Origin: an uncultured Clostridia bacterium | Lineage (GTDB): Bacteria > Bacillota > Clostridia > TANB77 > CAG-508 | Assembly (NCBI GenBank): GCA_949448405.1 | Contig: CASTFX010000016.1 | Span: 1-14,924 of the forward strand | DNA: 14,924 nt | Reading direction: 5' to 3' | Shown: one piece after another, positions 1 to 8,165 of the stretch | Layout of the letters: each line of letters opens with the position of its first letter | Numbering within the stretch: the stretch's first letter is position 1 | Notes under the pieces: generated by a model | The model's database searches: none | Seen by the model: the letters and a program-made list of their open reading frames with translations, nothing else | Told to the model about the DNA's origin: nothing | Made by a program: the position numbers and the translations under genes

Positions 1-51
1 GACATATATAGCGCATATAAAACTTATAAAGTATTTTTTGAAGAAATGTAA
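1..51 (+). CDS. C-terminal tail of an unidentified gene (partial)
   Basis: Frame 1 is open from the window edge and ends at TAA 49-51, giving the tail DIYSAYKTYKVFFEEM. A strong intrinsic terminator follows 10 bases later, which supports a real gene end. Sixteen residues are too few to assign a family, so no function is proposed. Confidence 0.4.
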   Translation, partial: DIYSAYKTYKVFFEEM

Positions 52-60
52 ATTAAAAGT

Positions 61-95
61 AAAACAGAAAAGAGAAATGGCTCTTTTCTGTTTTT
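61..95 (+). terminator. Rho-independent terminator of the upstream partial gene
   Basis: An 11-bp perfect stem (64-74 ACAGAAAAGAG with 81-91 CTCTTTTCTGT) closes a 6-base loop (75-80) and runs into a T-tract. The A-run before the stem means it could also act on transcripts arriving from the minus-strand gene at 174-955. Confidence 0.85.
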
Positions 96-173
96 GTATG
101 ATAAAGATATATGATTTTAAATTAAACATGGGTGTTGCAATTAGTTTGTTCTAGTAAATATAGCTATTATTTA

Positions 174-955
174 CTAAACCTTTTTTTCAAAATGTTGATA
201 ATCTTTAGAAGATGACCAGTTTCCACCCCAAGACCAACCGGTGTTTAATAAATATTTTATAAATAGCATCATTTTTGTCAATTTTGTATTTGTTTTCAAT
301 ACTTCTATTAGCATATATTGCTCCATTTGAAGGAGTTGTAGAAGATTTTGTAACATAAGGGTTATATAGAGGATTTATATCTATGGCGCAACCGTTTAGC
401 ATGGTTAGAAAGTTTTGTACTTCCAGGCACAACTCTATAACAAAAGCAAGAGGTGTTATTATCTGACATTGATAAGTTATCATCTGAGTTATAGTCGTCA
501 ATTAGTTTAATTTTTTCTATTGGATATTTAATTTCATATAACTCTTTAAAAATTTCTAATATCTCATCTGCAAGTTTTGCATTTACTATCATTTCTCCGA
601 CATGTACTTTTTCATCAAAACCAAAATAAGATATTTGGAGATAACGTAGAGTCTTTAAATCTATTTTATCTTTATACTCAGTTGGTATTGATTTACCAAG
701 CATTTTTTTATAAATATTATTAGGGATTTCTTTAGAAACGAAAATAAGCTGTTCTTGATTATTAGAAGTATCATCTTTATTGTCTATACTTTTAGAGTAT
801 TCGTTAGAAGAAATCTCTTTTTCAGAGATTTCATTTAAAGTAGTATCATTTTCAGATATAACATATTCTTGCTTAGTCTCAATCATATTAGGATTTATAT
901 TAATACATAAAGTAATTAGTATAATAGTTACTATAACGATAATAAATTTAAGCAT
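174..955 (-). CDS. M15 family D,D-carboxypeptidase-like peptidase, needs two +1 frameshifts
   Basis: This is a zinc peptidase of the M15/VanY-like family, expected to act on cell-wall peptide stems outside the membrane. The start at 955 is chosen over 973 because an AAAGGTG ribosome binding site precedes it. Residues 1-20 form a hydrophobic signal or anchor. The metal-binding signature is present: GSTKLSNHA with His185, AIDIN with Asp192 (H-x6-D), and a C-terminal DYQHFE with His254. The reading frame breaks twice, at CGGT 391-394 and CGGT 237-240. Skipping one C at each restores SNHAK-G188-CAIDINP and KH-G239-WSWGGNW, giving 259 aa in exact codon register. Without the first shift, Asp192 and His254 are lost. 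The family call is firm; the exact substrate is not known. Confidence 0.88.
237..240 (-). other. +1 frameshift site CGGT (M15 peptidase, site 2)
   Basis: The zero-frame codons are CAC CGG, followed by T. Skipping the C gives Gly239 in KHGWSWGGNW and joins the frame that carries the last zinc ligand (DYQHFE, His254). Without the shift the frame runs on as unrelated residues. Confidence 0.9.
391..394 (-). other. +1 frameshift site CGGT (M15 peptidase, site 1)
   Basis: On the minus strand the zero-frame codons are AAA CGG, followed by T. Skipping the C gives GGT (Gly188) in SNHAKGCAIDINP, directly between catalytic-zinc ligands His185 and Asp192. Read without the shift, the frame ends after ten codons from CGG. 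Confidence 0.9.
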
Positions 956-1021
956 TAAAAATTCACCTTTCATAATATATTATATAAAGTATCTAAAGAT
1001 TTTATAATATTAAAAGGTGGA

Positions 1022-1059
1022 TAAATAAAAATATCCCCTAAAGGATTTAATCCTTTAGG
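1022..1059 (-). terminator. Intrinsic terminator of the dpaA-dpaB operon
   Basis: A 9-bp stem (1037-1045 CCTAAAGGA with 1051-1059 TCCTTTAGG) with a 5-base loop lies just after the dpaB stop codon. Read on the minus strand it is followed by a T-rich run (1022-1033). Confidence 0.7.
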
Positions 1060-1069
1060 AGTATATTTA

Positions 1070-1643
1070 TTAAATATATTCTTTTAGAATTGGTTGAATT
1101 TGTTTTCCAATTAAAGCATTTTCTATTGTAGGTATTACCATATCAAAATGCGCAACTAATGAGTTTGGCTTCTTCTCATAATCATCTTGGCCAAATGGAA
1201 CAAAATAAACATATTTTAAGTTCATAAGTTTTACTATATTTTGACCACTTAATCCTAAACCATCATTTGTAGATACAGCAATAATTATAGGACTTTGATT
1301 TCTAAGAGTTGCTTTTACAGCTAAATTTGCTGCATTATCAGTAATGCTGTTTGCCATTTTTGCCATAAAGTCACCGAGTTGCAGGAAGAACAAGCATAGC
1401 GTCCATTTTATTTACTGGACCAAATTTTTCAGCTTCTACTATATCTTTTACAATTTCTCTTCCAGATATTTTTTCGACTTCTTTTATAAAATCTTCAGCT
1501 TTACCAAATCTTGTATCATAATCTATAACTTTGTTAGAAAGCACAGGATATATGTCATAACCAGAATCTTTTAAAGCTTTAAGTACAACCAATACTTTTT
1601 TTAAAGTACAAAACGAAGCAGTAATTACTACACCAAGTTTCAT
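1070..1643 (-). CDS. dpaB: Dipicolinate synthase subunit B (SpoVFB), needs one +1 frameshift
   Basis: This is the flavoprotein-like subunit of dipicolinate synthase, which makes the spore-core chelator dipicolinic acid in the mother cell. The N-terminus KLGVVITASFCTLKKV is the nucleotide-binding start of the flavoprotein fold. The stretch MLVLPAT-G90-DFMAKMANSITD matches the family's phosphate-loop region (typically TGNTLAKLANGITD). The ATG overlaps the dpaA stop as ATGA, so the two are translationally coupled. The frame breaks at CGGT 1373-1376, where CGG is followed at once by an in-frame TGA. Skipping the C yields 190 aa, close to the ~200 aa family length. The unshifted product stops at residue 90 and lacks the second half of the fold. 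Confidence 0.9.
1373..1376 (-). other. +1 frameshift site CGGT (dpaB), CGG abutting a TGA stop
   Basis: The zero-frame codons are ACT CGG TGA. Skipping the C gives ACT GGT GAC, i.e. TGD with Gly90. This is the only site in the window where a zero-frame stop directly follows CGG, so non-shifting ribosomes terminate one codon later. Confidence 0.9.
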
Positions 1644-2450
1644 TGTATATTTATCTCCTCATTTAAAACTTCTAATAAAATGTCGGCAGCCTTTTTAGGA
1701 GCAAAGACACTTGGAATTCCTGAATATATTTTGTAATTTGAATATTTTTTAGAAATATTTTTATCAATCCCAAAAGGTGATGAAGCGATATCAAGCACAT
1801 ATGGTTCATTTTGTAGTTTAAAAGCAGTTTCAGGGATAATATTATATGGAATAGTATTTATTACTATATCAGCAATATTAAATATTTCTATAATATTTTG
1901 AGAGCTTAGGGGGTAATATTTATCAACCTTATCAGAAAAGATTAATTCTTTTGGTCTAGAAATTACATAAGTTTTAATACTAGACTTTTTTAATCTTAAA
2001 TATAGTTCTTTTCCAAGTTTTCCGATACCCTAAAATACATACGATATCTTTCTTTTTATTTTTAATATCATCAATAGTACCATCAATAGTCAAAAGATTA
2101 TTTACTTCTTCAACTTTTGGATAATCTAAAAAACTGATTATCTGATTTTCAGGTATAAGCTCTAATAATTTTTTAGTTTTTAGTCCTGTAAAGAATTTAG
2201 TATTTGTAGTAATATTTGTAAAAGCACTAGTAGGAATTTGTATAGTTTCATTTAAGGATTTAATTTCCATATTATTATTCATTCCACTTATAGGGAATAA
2301 AACAATATCAAAATTTGATAAGTTTAAAGTATTTAATTCTACAGCCGTATATTTATTACCAAATCCTATTTGATATATTGAATGCTTTTTATCTAAATCA
2401 CTCATAATATATTCATATCTTTTGTCTCCACCTAAAAATAAAATATTCAT
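1640..2450 (-). CDS. dpaA: Dipicolinate synthase subunit A (SpoVFA), needs one +1 frameshift
   Basis: This is the dehydrogenase-like subunit that, with DpaB, converts a lysine-pathway dihydrodipicolinate-type intermediate to dipicolinic acid for spore heat resistance. The ATG at 2450 is chosen over 2462 because GGAGG sits seven bases before it. An N-terminal LFLGGDKR segment is followed by a Rossmann GxGxxG-type loop, VCILGY-G143-KLGKEL. After it come NTIP (substrate-domain loop), DIASSPFGID and SGIPSVFAPKKAA, all typical of DpaA. The frame breaks inside the dinucleotide loop at CGGA 2021-2024. Skipping the C gives 269 aa, ending in a TGA that overlaps the dpaB start. The known family is about 300 aa. 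The gene lies divergently from asnB. Confidence 0.9.
2021..2024 (-). other. +1 frameshift site CGGA (dpaA)
   Basis: The zero-frame codons are TAT CGG, followed by A. Skipping the C gives Gly143 in LGYGKLGKE, the first loop of the nucleotide-binding fold. The restored frame stays open for 127 codons to a stop overlapping dpaB. Confidence 0.92.
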
Positions 2451-2514
2451 AACTTCCTCCATTTCTATATAATATTATATTTTTTATATAAAGTTACATA
2501 AAAGTTATATAAAG

Positions 2515-2538
2515 CATAAGATAGATTAGAATAGGAGG
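2515..2538 (+). promoter_or_regulatory. asnB ribosome binding site and possible sigma-K-like -10
   Basis: AGGAGG at 2533-2538 lies 10 bases before the asnB ATG. Upstream, CATAAGATA (2515-2523) fits the loose CATAnnnTA -10 pattern of mother-cell sigma-K, with AC 17 bases earlier. No TTGACA/TATAAT pair is evident here. The sigma-K reading is weak because the motif is short and would leave only a few bases of leader. Confidence 0.3.
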
Positions 2539-2548
2539 ATAATAATTT

Positions 2549-4359
2549 ATGTGTGCAATTTGTGGTTGGATAAATGAGAAGGAAAGATTAAATGAAGAGC
2601 AAAGTACATTTAAAGAAATGGTTGATTTAATGACTTGTAGAGGAAAAGATAATACAGGTTATCATTTTGAAGAACATATTTTACTTGGACATAAGAGACT
2701 TGCAATCATTGATTTGGAAAAAGGTAATCAGCCAATGTACTATAAAGATTATGTAATAGTATACAATGGAGAGTTATATAATGCTGATGAGATTAAAGAG
2801 AATTTAGTAGAAAGAGGATATAAGTTTGATACAACTTGTGATACAGAAATTGTATTAAAAGGATATGTAGAGTTTAAAGAGAAAATTTTAGATATGATTG
2901 AAGGAATATTTGCTTTTTGTGTATATAATAGAGAAACAAAAGAAGTATTCCTTGCGAGAGATAGATTTGGAGTAAAACCTTTATATTATTGTAATAAGGA
3001 AAATAATTTTATATTTTCTTCTATGATAAGACCAATACTTAAAAGTAAAGTTGTAAAACCATATTTAAGCAAAGAAGCTCTAGGAGAGATATTAGCGCTT
3101 GGTCCATCAAAAAAACAGGGAAGCGGAATATTTACAGGTATAAATGAACTTAGAGCAGCTCATTATTTGAGATATATTAATGGTAAAATAGAGATTACAA
3201 GATATTGGAATATTGAGACTAAAGAGTGCAAAGATACATTTGATGAAGCAAAAGAAAAGGTAAGAGAACTTTTAACAGATTCTATAAAAAGACAAATGGT
3301 GTCAGATGTACGGAGTTGCAACACTTTTAAGTGGTGGGCTTGACTCTAGTTTAATTACTGGAATTGTTGCAAAAAATAAAGAAAATCAGCTTACAACATA
3401 TTCAATAGATTATGAAGGAAATGATAAATATTTTAAAAAGACAGATTTTACAGTATCTTTATATGAACACTATATAGACATTATGAGTAAAGCTTTTGAT
3501 ACAAAACACGAATATAAAACTATAACACAAGAGGATGTTGTAAATTATCTAAAAGATGCACTTCATGCAAAAGATTACCCAGGAATGACAGACATAGACT
3601 CATCACTACTTTGGTTTTCAAAAGAAATTGCTAAAGAATATAAAGTAATATTAAGTGGAGAATGTGCTGATGAGATTTTTGGCGGTTATCCATGGTTTTA
3701 CAGAAAAGAGCTTAATGATAGAGAAATGTTCCCTTGGATAAATAATTTAGAATATAGACAAAGTTTGTTAAATAAAAATCTTCAAAATGAAATAGATTTA
3801 AGGAAAATAGTTGAAGAAGAATATAAAAAGACAATAGAGGAGTTACCAGAAGAAGATAGAAATAAAAAAGATAAGAGATTATTTTATATAAATATGACAC
3901 ACTTTATGCAGGGACTTTTAGAGAGAAAAGATAGAATGACAATGTATACAACACTGGAGGCGAGAGTGCCATTTGCAGATACAAAACTTGTAGAATATTT
4001 ATGGAATTTGCCTTTTGAGTATAAATATAAAGAAAACACAGAGAAATATTTGCTAAGAGAAGCATTTAAAGGTGTAATTCCAGATGAAGTCTTATATAGA
4101 AAGAAAAATCCTTATCCTAAAACACATAATCCAAAATTCTTAGAAATGGTAAGTGAGTTATTAAGAAAAAGATTAGAAAATAAAGAAAGCAAGATGTACA
4201 AAATTTTTGATATAGATAAAATAAACGAATTATTAAATAGTAAAGAAGATGATATACTTCCTTGGTATCGGTCAGCTTATGACAAGACCACAGCTTATAG
4301 CATATTTATATGAGTTTGACCTTTGGCTTGATGAATATGAAGTAGAAATTGAAGATTAA
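2549..4359 (+). CDS. asnB: Glutamine-hydrolysing asparagine synthase, needs two +1 frameshifts
   Basis: The enzyme makes asparagine from aspartate, ATP and glutamine-derived ammonia. The N-terminal class II glutaminase domain begins MCAICGW, with Cys2 as nucleophile. The ATP-pyrophosphatase loop LLSGGLDSS lies at about residues 259-267. The ribosome binding site AGGAGG (2533-2538) fixes the start. The frame breaks at CGGA 3311-3314, just before the PP-loop, and at CGGT 4269-4272 near the C-terminus. Correcting both gives 602 aa, close to the ~610 aa family length, ending WY-G574-QLMTRPQLIAYLYEFDLWLDEYEVEIED. Without the first shift only the glutaminase domain and a short foreign tail are made, a product that could hydrolyse glutamine but not make asparagine. 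The gene is followed by a terminator. Confidence 0.93.
3311..3314 (+). other. +1 frameshift site CGGA (asnB, site 1)
   Basis: The zero-frame codons are GTA CGG, followed by A. Skipping the C gives VSDV-G255-VATLLSGGLDSS. Many AsnB proteins carry proline at this position (SDVP), so this is one of the less certain sites for the residue inserted, though the +1 frame change is clear. A zero-frame TGA follows ten codons after CGG. Confidence 0.88.
4269..4272 (+). other. +1 frameshift site CGGT (asnB, site 2)
   Basis: The zero-frame codons are TAT CGG, followed by T. Skipping the C gives PWY-G574-QLM, matching the conserved W(F/Y)GQLM C-terminal motif of AsnB. Unshifted, translation ends at TGA 4314-4316 after an unrelated tail. 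Confidence 0.92.
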
Positions 4360-4382
4360 TTAATATTAAATAAAAAAGGCGA

Positions 4383-4412
4383 GACGAGAAGCTAGATGCT
4401 TCCCGTCTTTTT
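4383..4412 (+). terminator. Rho-independent terminator after asnB
   Basis: GACGAGAAGC (4383-4392) pairs with GCTTCCCGTC (4398-4407) across a 5-base loop, with one A-C mismatch, followed by five T. Confidence 0.8.
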
Positions 4413-4486
4413 AAGAGTGGGTATGCAGGCAGGAATATAACTGCAATACAAGTTGAAAATAAATCAATATAATTTTCTTTCAAATA

Positions 4487-4515
4487 TTGAATTTTAATAA
4501 ATATAATAATATAAT
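4487..4515 (+). promoter_or_regulatory. Sigma-A type promoter of the murJ/spoVB-like gene
   Basis: TTGAAT (4487-4492) and TATAAT (4510-4515) are separated by exactly 17 bases, about 50 bases before the start codon. The stretch 4413-4486 between the asnB terminator and this promoter shows nothing else recognisable. Confidence 0.65.
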
Positions 4516-4565
4516 TATATAATAGCATAATAGGGAATAATATTATTAAAAGAAAGAAGGAAGAA

Positions 4566-6207
4566 ATGAGCATAAAAGCAGATAGAAGAAGTAATAAAAC
4601 AGAAGGCTTTATGAAAAGTGTATTTGTACTTATGGTATCACAGCTTTTAATCAAACTGCTAGGCTTTGTATATAGAGTATATCTTACAAACAGAAATGGA
4701 TTTGGAGATGAAGGAAATGCAATATATAGTGGAGGATACCAAATATATGCACTTCTACTTACAATATCTTCTATTGGTGTGCCAAATGCAATATCAAAAC
4801 TTGTTTCAGAAAGAGTAGCAGTAGGAGATAGCAAAGGTGCTCATAGAATTTTTAAAATAGCATTAATGACATTTGGATTAATAGGATTAATTCGGAACAA
4901 TGATATTATTCTTTGGAGCGGGATATATTTCCAAAGTAATATTGGAAATACCAGAATCAGAGCTTACATTAGTTGCATTATCTCCTGCAATATTCTTTGT
5001 AACAATTGCATCAGTGTTAAGAGGATACTTTAATGGAAGAGATAGAATATCAGCAACAGCAAGGGCTCAAACTTTAGAGCAGATATTTAAAACAGTATTA
5101 ACAGTTGCAATAGTTGAAATAGTAGTTATCTTTTATGGAACTAATGTAACAATAATGGCAGCAGGTGCAAACCTTGCAACAACACTCTCAGTACTTTTAA
5201 GCTTTGGATATTTGGGATTATATTACAAATTCTATAAAAGAGGACTTAAGAGAGAGTTTAAAGAAAGTGTAAATTATAGAGTAGAAAGTGCATTAAATGT
5301 TGTAAAAAATATTTTATTTGTGTCAATACCAATAACACTTAGTGCTATAATGTCTACATTAAATAAAAACATAGATTCAATAACAGTTGTAAGAGGACTA
5401 AAAAAGTTTTTATCAGAAGGGGAAGCAAAGCTTCAATATGGAATATTAAGTGGGAAGGTAGATACCTTAGTAACTTTACCATTATCATTTAATATAGCTT
5501 TTGCAACAGCTCTTGTACCAGCAATATCAGCAGCAATTGCAAAAAAAGAGATGAAAAATGCTGCAAAAAGAATATCTTTTTCATTATTGGTTACAATGCT
5601 TATAGGGCTTCCATGTACATTTGGTATGATAATATTTGCACAGCCAATATTAAATCTTTTGTTCCCAAATGCAACAAGTGGAGCAGTACTATTACAGATA
5701 AGCGCAGTTACAATATTATTTTCAGCATTATCTCAAACAGTCAATGGAGCGTTGCAAGGACTTGGCAGAATAATGGTTCCAGCAGTATCTTCATTTATTG
5801 GATTAATAATAAAACTAATATTAAATATTATTTTAATACAGATACCAGGAATAGGAGTAAATGGTGCTGCAATAGGTTCTATTGTAAATAATGTAGTGGT
5901 ATTTTTCATAAGTTATAGAATGTTAGTTAAGACGATAAGACTAAGAATAACACCAAGGAAATATATATTAAAACCAATTTTATCAAATATTATTATGTGT
6001 ATAACTTCTTACTGCATATACTTATTATTATCAGCTACGATGATTCCAACTAAAATTGTTACAATTATATCACTTATGTTTGCAGTAATAATTTATGTAG
6101 CAAGTGTTATAGCATTAAAAATATTTACAAAAGAAGAACTTTTAATGATTCCATTAGGAAGAAAAATATGTAATGTGCTCGAAAAGCTTGGCGTGTATGA
6201 GAAATAG
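4566..6207 (+). CDS. MurJ/SpoVB-type lipid flippase (MOP superfamily), needs one +1 frameshift
   Basis: This is a polytopic membrane protein of the polysaccharide-transporter family that includes the lipid II flippase MurJ (YtgP) and sporulation protein SpoVB. The N-terminal SVFVLMVSQLLIKLLGFVYRVYLTNRNG and the GGYQIYALLLTISSIGVPNAISKLVSE segment are typical. About a dozen hydrophobic helices follow. An AAGGA ribosome binding site precedes ATG 4566. The frame breaks at CGGA 4893-4896 within a membrane helix (GLIGLI-G110-TMILFFGAGYIS). Skipping the C gives 546 aa, the usual size. Unshifted, the product ends at 5033 with about three helices. I cannot separate MurJ from SpoVB from sequence alone. 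HU lies directly downstream. Confidence 0.88.
4893..4896 (+). other. +1 frameshift site CGGA (murJ/spoVB-like gene)
   Basis: The zero-frame codons are ATT CGG, followed by A. Skipping the C gives Gly110 in GLIGLIGTMILFFGAG, a membrane helix where glycine is plausible but not diagnostic. The change of frame itself is unambiguous. Confidence 0.88.
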
Positions 6208-6310
6208 CAAAAAACGAACAGTATACAAAAAGTCAAAAAACTGTTAAATTAACTTGTCTGTAAGAAAAACTCAAAAAAATAAAATAAAAAAAGAAGGATT
6301 TTATAGAAAT

Positions 6311-6344
6311 TTGACGAATAATAGATATTGTAGGTGGTTATAAT
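6311..6344 (+). promoter_or_regulatory. Possible HU promoter
   Basis: A perfect TATAAT (6339-6344) sits 35 bases before the HU start. The only good -35-like box, TTGACG (6311-6316), is 22 bases upstream, longer than the usual 17, so the pairing is doubtful. Confidence 0.35.
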
Positions 6345-6378
6345 CTACATAAACGAAACTTTATAGGAGGTAATGTAA

Positions 6379-6654
6379 ATGAACAAGTCTGATTTAATCG
6401 CAGCTATAGCTGCTAAAACAGGAACAACTAAAAAAAGTGCTGAAGCTTCTTTAAACGCTATGACAGAAGTTATCACAGATGCATTAGTAAAAGGAGATAA
6501 AGTACAATTAGTTGGATTTGGTTCTTTTGAAGTAAGAAAAAGAGCAGCTAGAAAAGGAAGAAACCCACAAACTAAAGAAGAAATCAAAATACCAGCATCA
6601 AAAGCTCCAGTATTCAAAGCTGGAAAAGCATTAAAAGAATTAGTAAATAATTAA
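6379..6654 (+). CDS. hup: HU family DNA-binding protein
   Basis: This is a histone-like nucleoid protein that binds and bends DNA as a dimer. It is 91 aa, the standard HU length, with the family signature GFGSFEVRKRAARKGRNP at about residues 46-63 forming the DNA-gripping arm, followed by KIPASKAPVFKAGKALKE. A strong AGGAGGT ribosome binding site precedes ATG 6379. The gene is intact and has no CGG codon, unlike the gene upstream. It is flanked by its own TATAAT box and a terminator, so it is probably monocistronic and highly expressed. Confidence 0.96.
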   Translation: MNKSDLIAAIAAKTGTTKKSAEASLNAMTEVITDALVKGDKVQLVGFGSFEVRKRAARKGRNPQTKEEIKIPASKAPVFKAGKALKELVNN

Positions 6655-6685
6655 TTTTATATATAATTAGTTATATATGTATAAT

Positions 6686-6719
6686 AAAAATAGTCTTCTT
6701 GAAAAGAAGACTATTTTTT
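6686..6719. terminator. Bidirectional terminator between HU and the MFS gene
   Basis: TAGTCTTCTT (6691-6700) pairs with AAGAAGACTA (6704-6713). It is flanked by A-runs on the left and six T on the right, so it can end transcription from both convergent genes. Confidence 0.88.
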
Positions 6720-6733
6720 AATGTATATAATTA

Positions 6734-8032
6734 CTAATGAACTTCTGTAAGGGATATATCAGATTTTTTATATTCTTCTGGTTTTAATCCAATTCTTTCT
6801 TTCATATAATCTAAAGTGAAAACAAAGAAAATTGTAAATACACAACCAATGATTACCATTGAAAAAGATGGAGACATATGGTCTAACATAATAGACGCAA
6901 TCCAATAAGTCACAGTATTAAAAGTACTTTCTATAAGTATACAAGCAGAATATATTTTAGAGGACATGCTTGGGTTAGAAAAGCTATTTAAATATCGTTT
7001 TTGCAATGTATAATACGGAGCTCTAACTATATTCCAAATAGCAAATACTGAAATAACAATAAATAATAGGATATTAGAGCCTTTTATAATTATAGCAGAA
7101 AGTCCAGCGACTATCATAGAAATTGTAAATATCATAGAGAAGTAAGACAGTACTTTATTTCTAAATCTTGTATGAAAGAAGTTTTGATTTTTAGAAGATA
7201 TTCCAGCTACAATGGTAAGAATAAAGCTAATTATACCAAAATATTCTTCCTTTACGCCGATTTCTACAAGTAAACTATTTGAAATGGTAGAACGTACAGT
7301 AATAATTGCAGAAAATAGTCCAGAAAAGAGAAGTAGAGCCTTCAATCTATTTGATTTTAATATATTTCTAAATGCCATTTTTAAATCTTTAAAATACACT
7401 TTAAAACTGCCTGTTTCTTCAAGTTTAACTTTATTTAAGGAACTTTCAAAAGGTAAAAATTTATAAGATAGGAATAGCGAAAATATTGTAAATCCTAGGC
7501 AAATAAATATTGGTAAATAATTATTAAAAACAAACAAAAATCCACAAGCAATTGCAGTTAGCGCGTCTAAATAATAATAGTATGCAGAACCTTTTGAGTC
7601 TAAATTTGAGAATGCTGTTCTAGGTTTTTCTCTATTAGAAACACATTCATTTAAAATTGCTGGTTCACAAATAGCTTTTATAGAGAAACCAATTGCCATT
7701 AATAAATTACATACTATTAAAGCACTAAGTCCATTTCCTAAAAGTAAAGATAATATACTAGCAGAAATAAAAACATTTCCAAGCATTAAGGCTTTTCTTT
7801 TTCCCATGATTTCAACAATATTAACACAAGGAATTTGGAAAATTATTTTAAATATATAATAAAATGAATCTCCAAAGAGTATGGTAGATGCAGAAAGTCC
7901 TTTAACTTTAGTTAAGAATAGAAAGTTTATAGAGTAATAAAATAATAGGTCCCATGAAAACATTTTATATATGGGAAATAACTTAGCGTTATATGATTTT
8001 GCTTTGCTAATTTTTTCCTCCGTTAATTCCAT
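6734..8032 (-). CDS. Major facilitator superfamily transporter, substrate unknown
   Basis: This is an integral membrane transporter of about 432 aa with roughly twelve hydrophobic segments in two halves separated by a basic cytoplasmic loop (KDLKMAFRNILKSNRLKALL). An MFS motif A-like loop, NIVEIMGKRKALMLGN, follows the second helix. The ATG at 8032 is chosen over a TTG at 8044 because GGAGG lies just before it. The gene is intact with no zero-frame CGG: the two CCG on the plus strand here (7257 and 8019 region) read as ATC|GGC and ACG|GAG. It has its own promoter facing away from yqeG. Substrate cannot be inferred from context. Confidence 0.85.
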   Translation of the reverse strand: MELTEEKISKAKSYNAKLFPIYKMFSWDLLFYYSINFLFLTKVKGLSASTILFGDSFYYIFKIIFQIPCVNIVEIMGKRKALMLGNVFISASILSLLLGNGLSALIVCNLLMAIGFSIKAICEPAILNECVSNREKPRTAFSNLDSKGSAYYYYLDALTAIACGFLFVFNNYLPIFICLGFTIFSLFLSYKFLPFESSLNKVKLEETGSFKVYFKDLKMAFRNILKSNRLKALLLFSGLFSAIITVRSTISNSLLVEIGVKEEYFGIISFILTIVAGISSKNQNFFHTRFRNKVLSYFSMIFTISMIVAGLSAIIIKGSNILLFIVISVFAIWNIVRAPYYTLQKRYLNSFSNPSMSSKIYSACILIESTFNTVTYWIASIMLDHMSPSFSMVIIGCVFTIFFVFTLDYMKERIGLKPEEYKKSDISLTEVH

Positions 8033-8071
8033 ATTTTCCTCCAAAATTCTTTAGTTTAAATTTTTCTTTAA

Positions 8072-8100
8072 ATTATACAATAAAGATAATTGTTTGTAAA
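8072..8100 (-). promoter_or_regulatory. Promoter of the MFS gene
   Basis: Read on the minus strand, TTTACA (8095-8100) and TATAAT (8072-8077) are 17 bases apart, about 40 bases before the start codon. Confidence 0.65.
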
Positions 8101-8106
8101 TATAAT

Positions 8107-8136
8107 TTGACAAAAATAGTAGGTATTTGATAGAAT
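8107..8136 (+). promoter_or_regulatory. Promoter of the yqeG operon
   Basis: TTGACA (8107-8112) and TAGAAT (8131-8136) are 18 bases apart, 30 bases before the yqeG start. Its -35 box lies only 6 bases from the -35 box of the divergent MFS promoter. Confidence 0.7.
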
Positions 8137-8165
8137 ATATTTGCAAATTAAAAGGAGAAATAATT

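Noticed and set aside
153..175. Hairpin AGTAAATA/TATTTACT at the end of the M15 gene as its terminator
   Set aside because: The stem is nearly all A-T, overlaps the stop codon and has no T-run on the minus strand. The strong hairpin at 61-95 is a better candidate.
2515..2523. Sigma-K promoter for asnB
   Set aside because: The CATAnnnTA match is short, the -35 AC is uninformative, and the leader would be only a few bases. Kept only as a low-confidence note.
2463..2548. T-box or other riboswitch before asnB
   Set aside because: Only 86 bases separate the divergent genes; there is no room for a T-box and no conserved T-box sequence or terminator.
3306..4313. Treating the second asnB segment, and similar downstream segments (1070-1393, 4900-6207, 9081-9407), as separate genes with their own starts
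   Set aside because: They lack ribosome binding sites at their first ATG and begin in the middle of conserved domains; each continues the upstream gene.
4295..4834. Long minus-strand open frame opposite the start of the flippase gene, and similar frames at 9035-9337 and 13626-14021
   Set aside because: These are antisense shadows of well-supported genes, with no ribosome binding site and no recognisable family.
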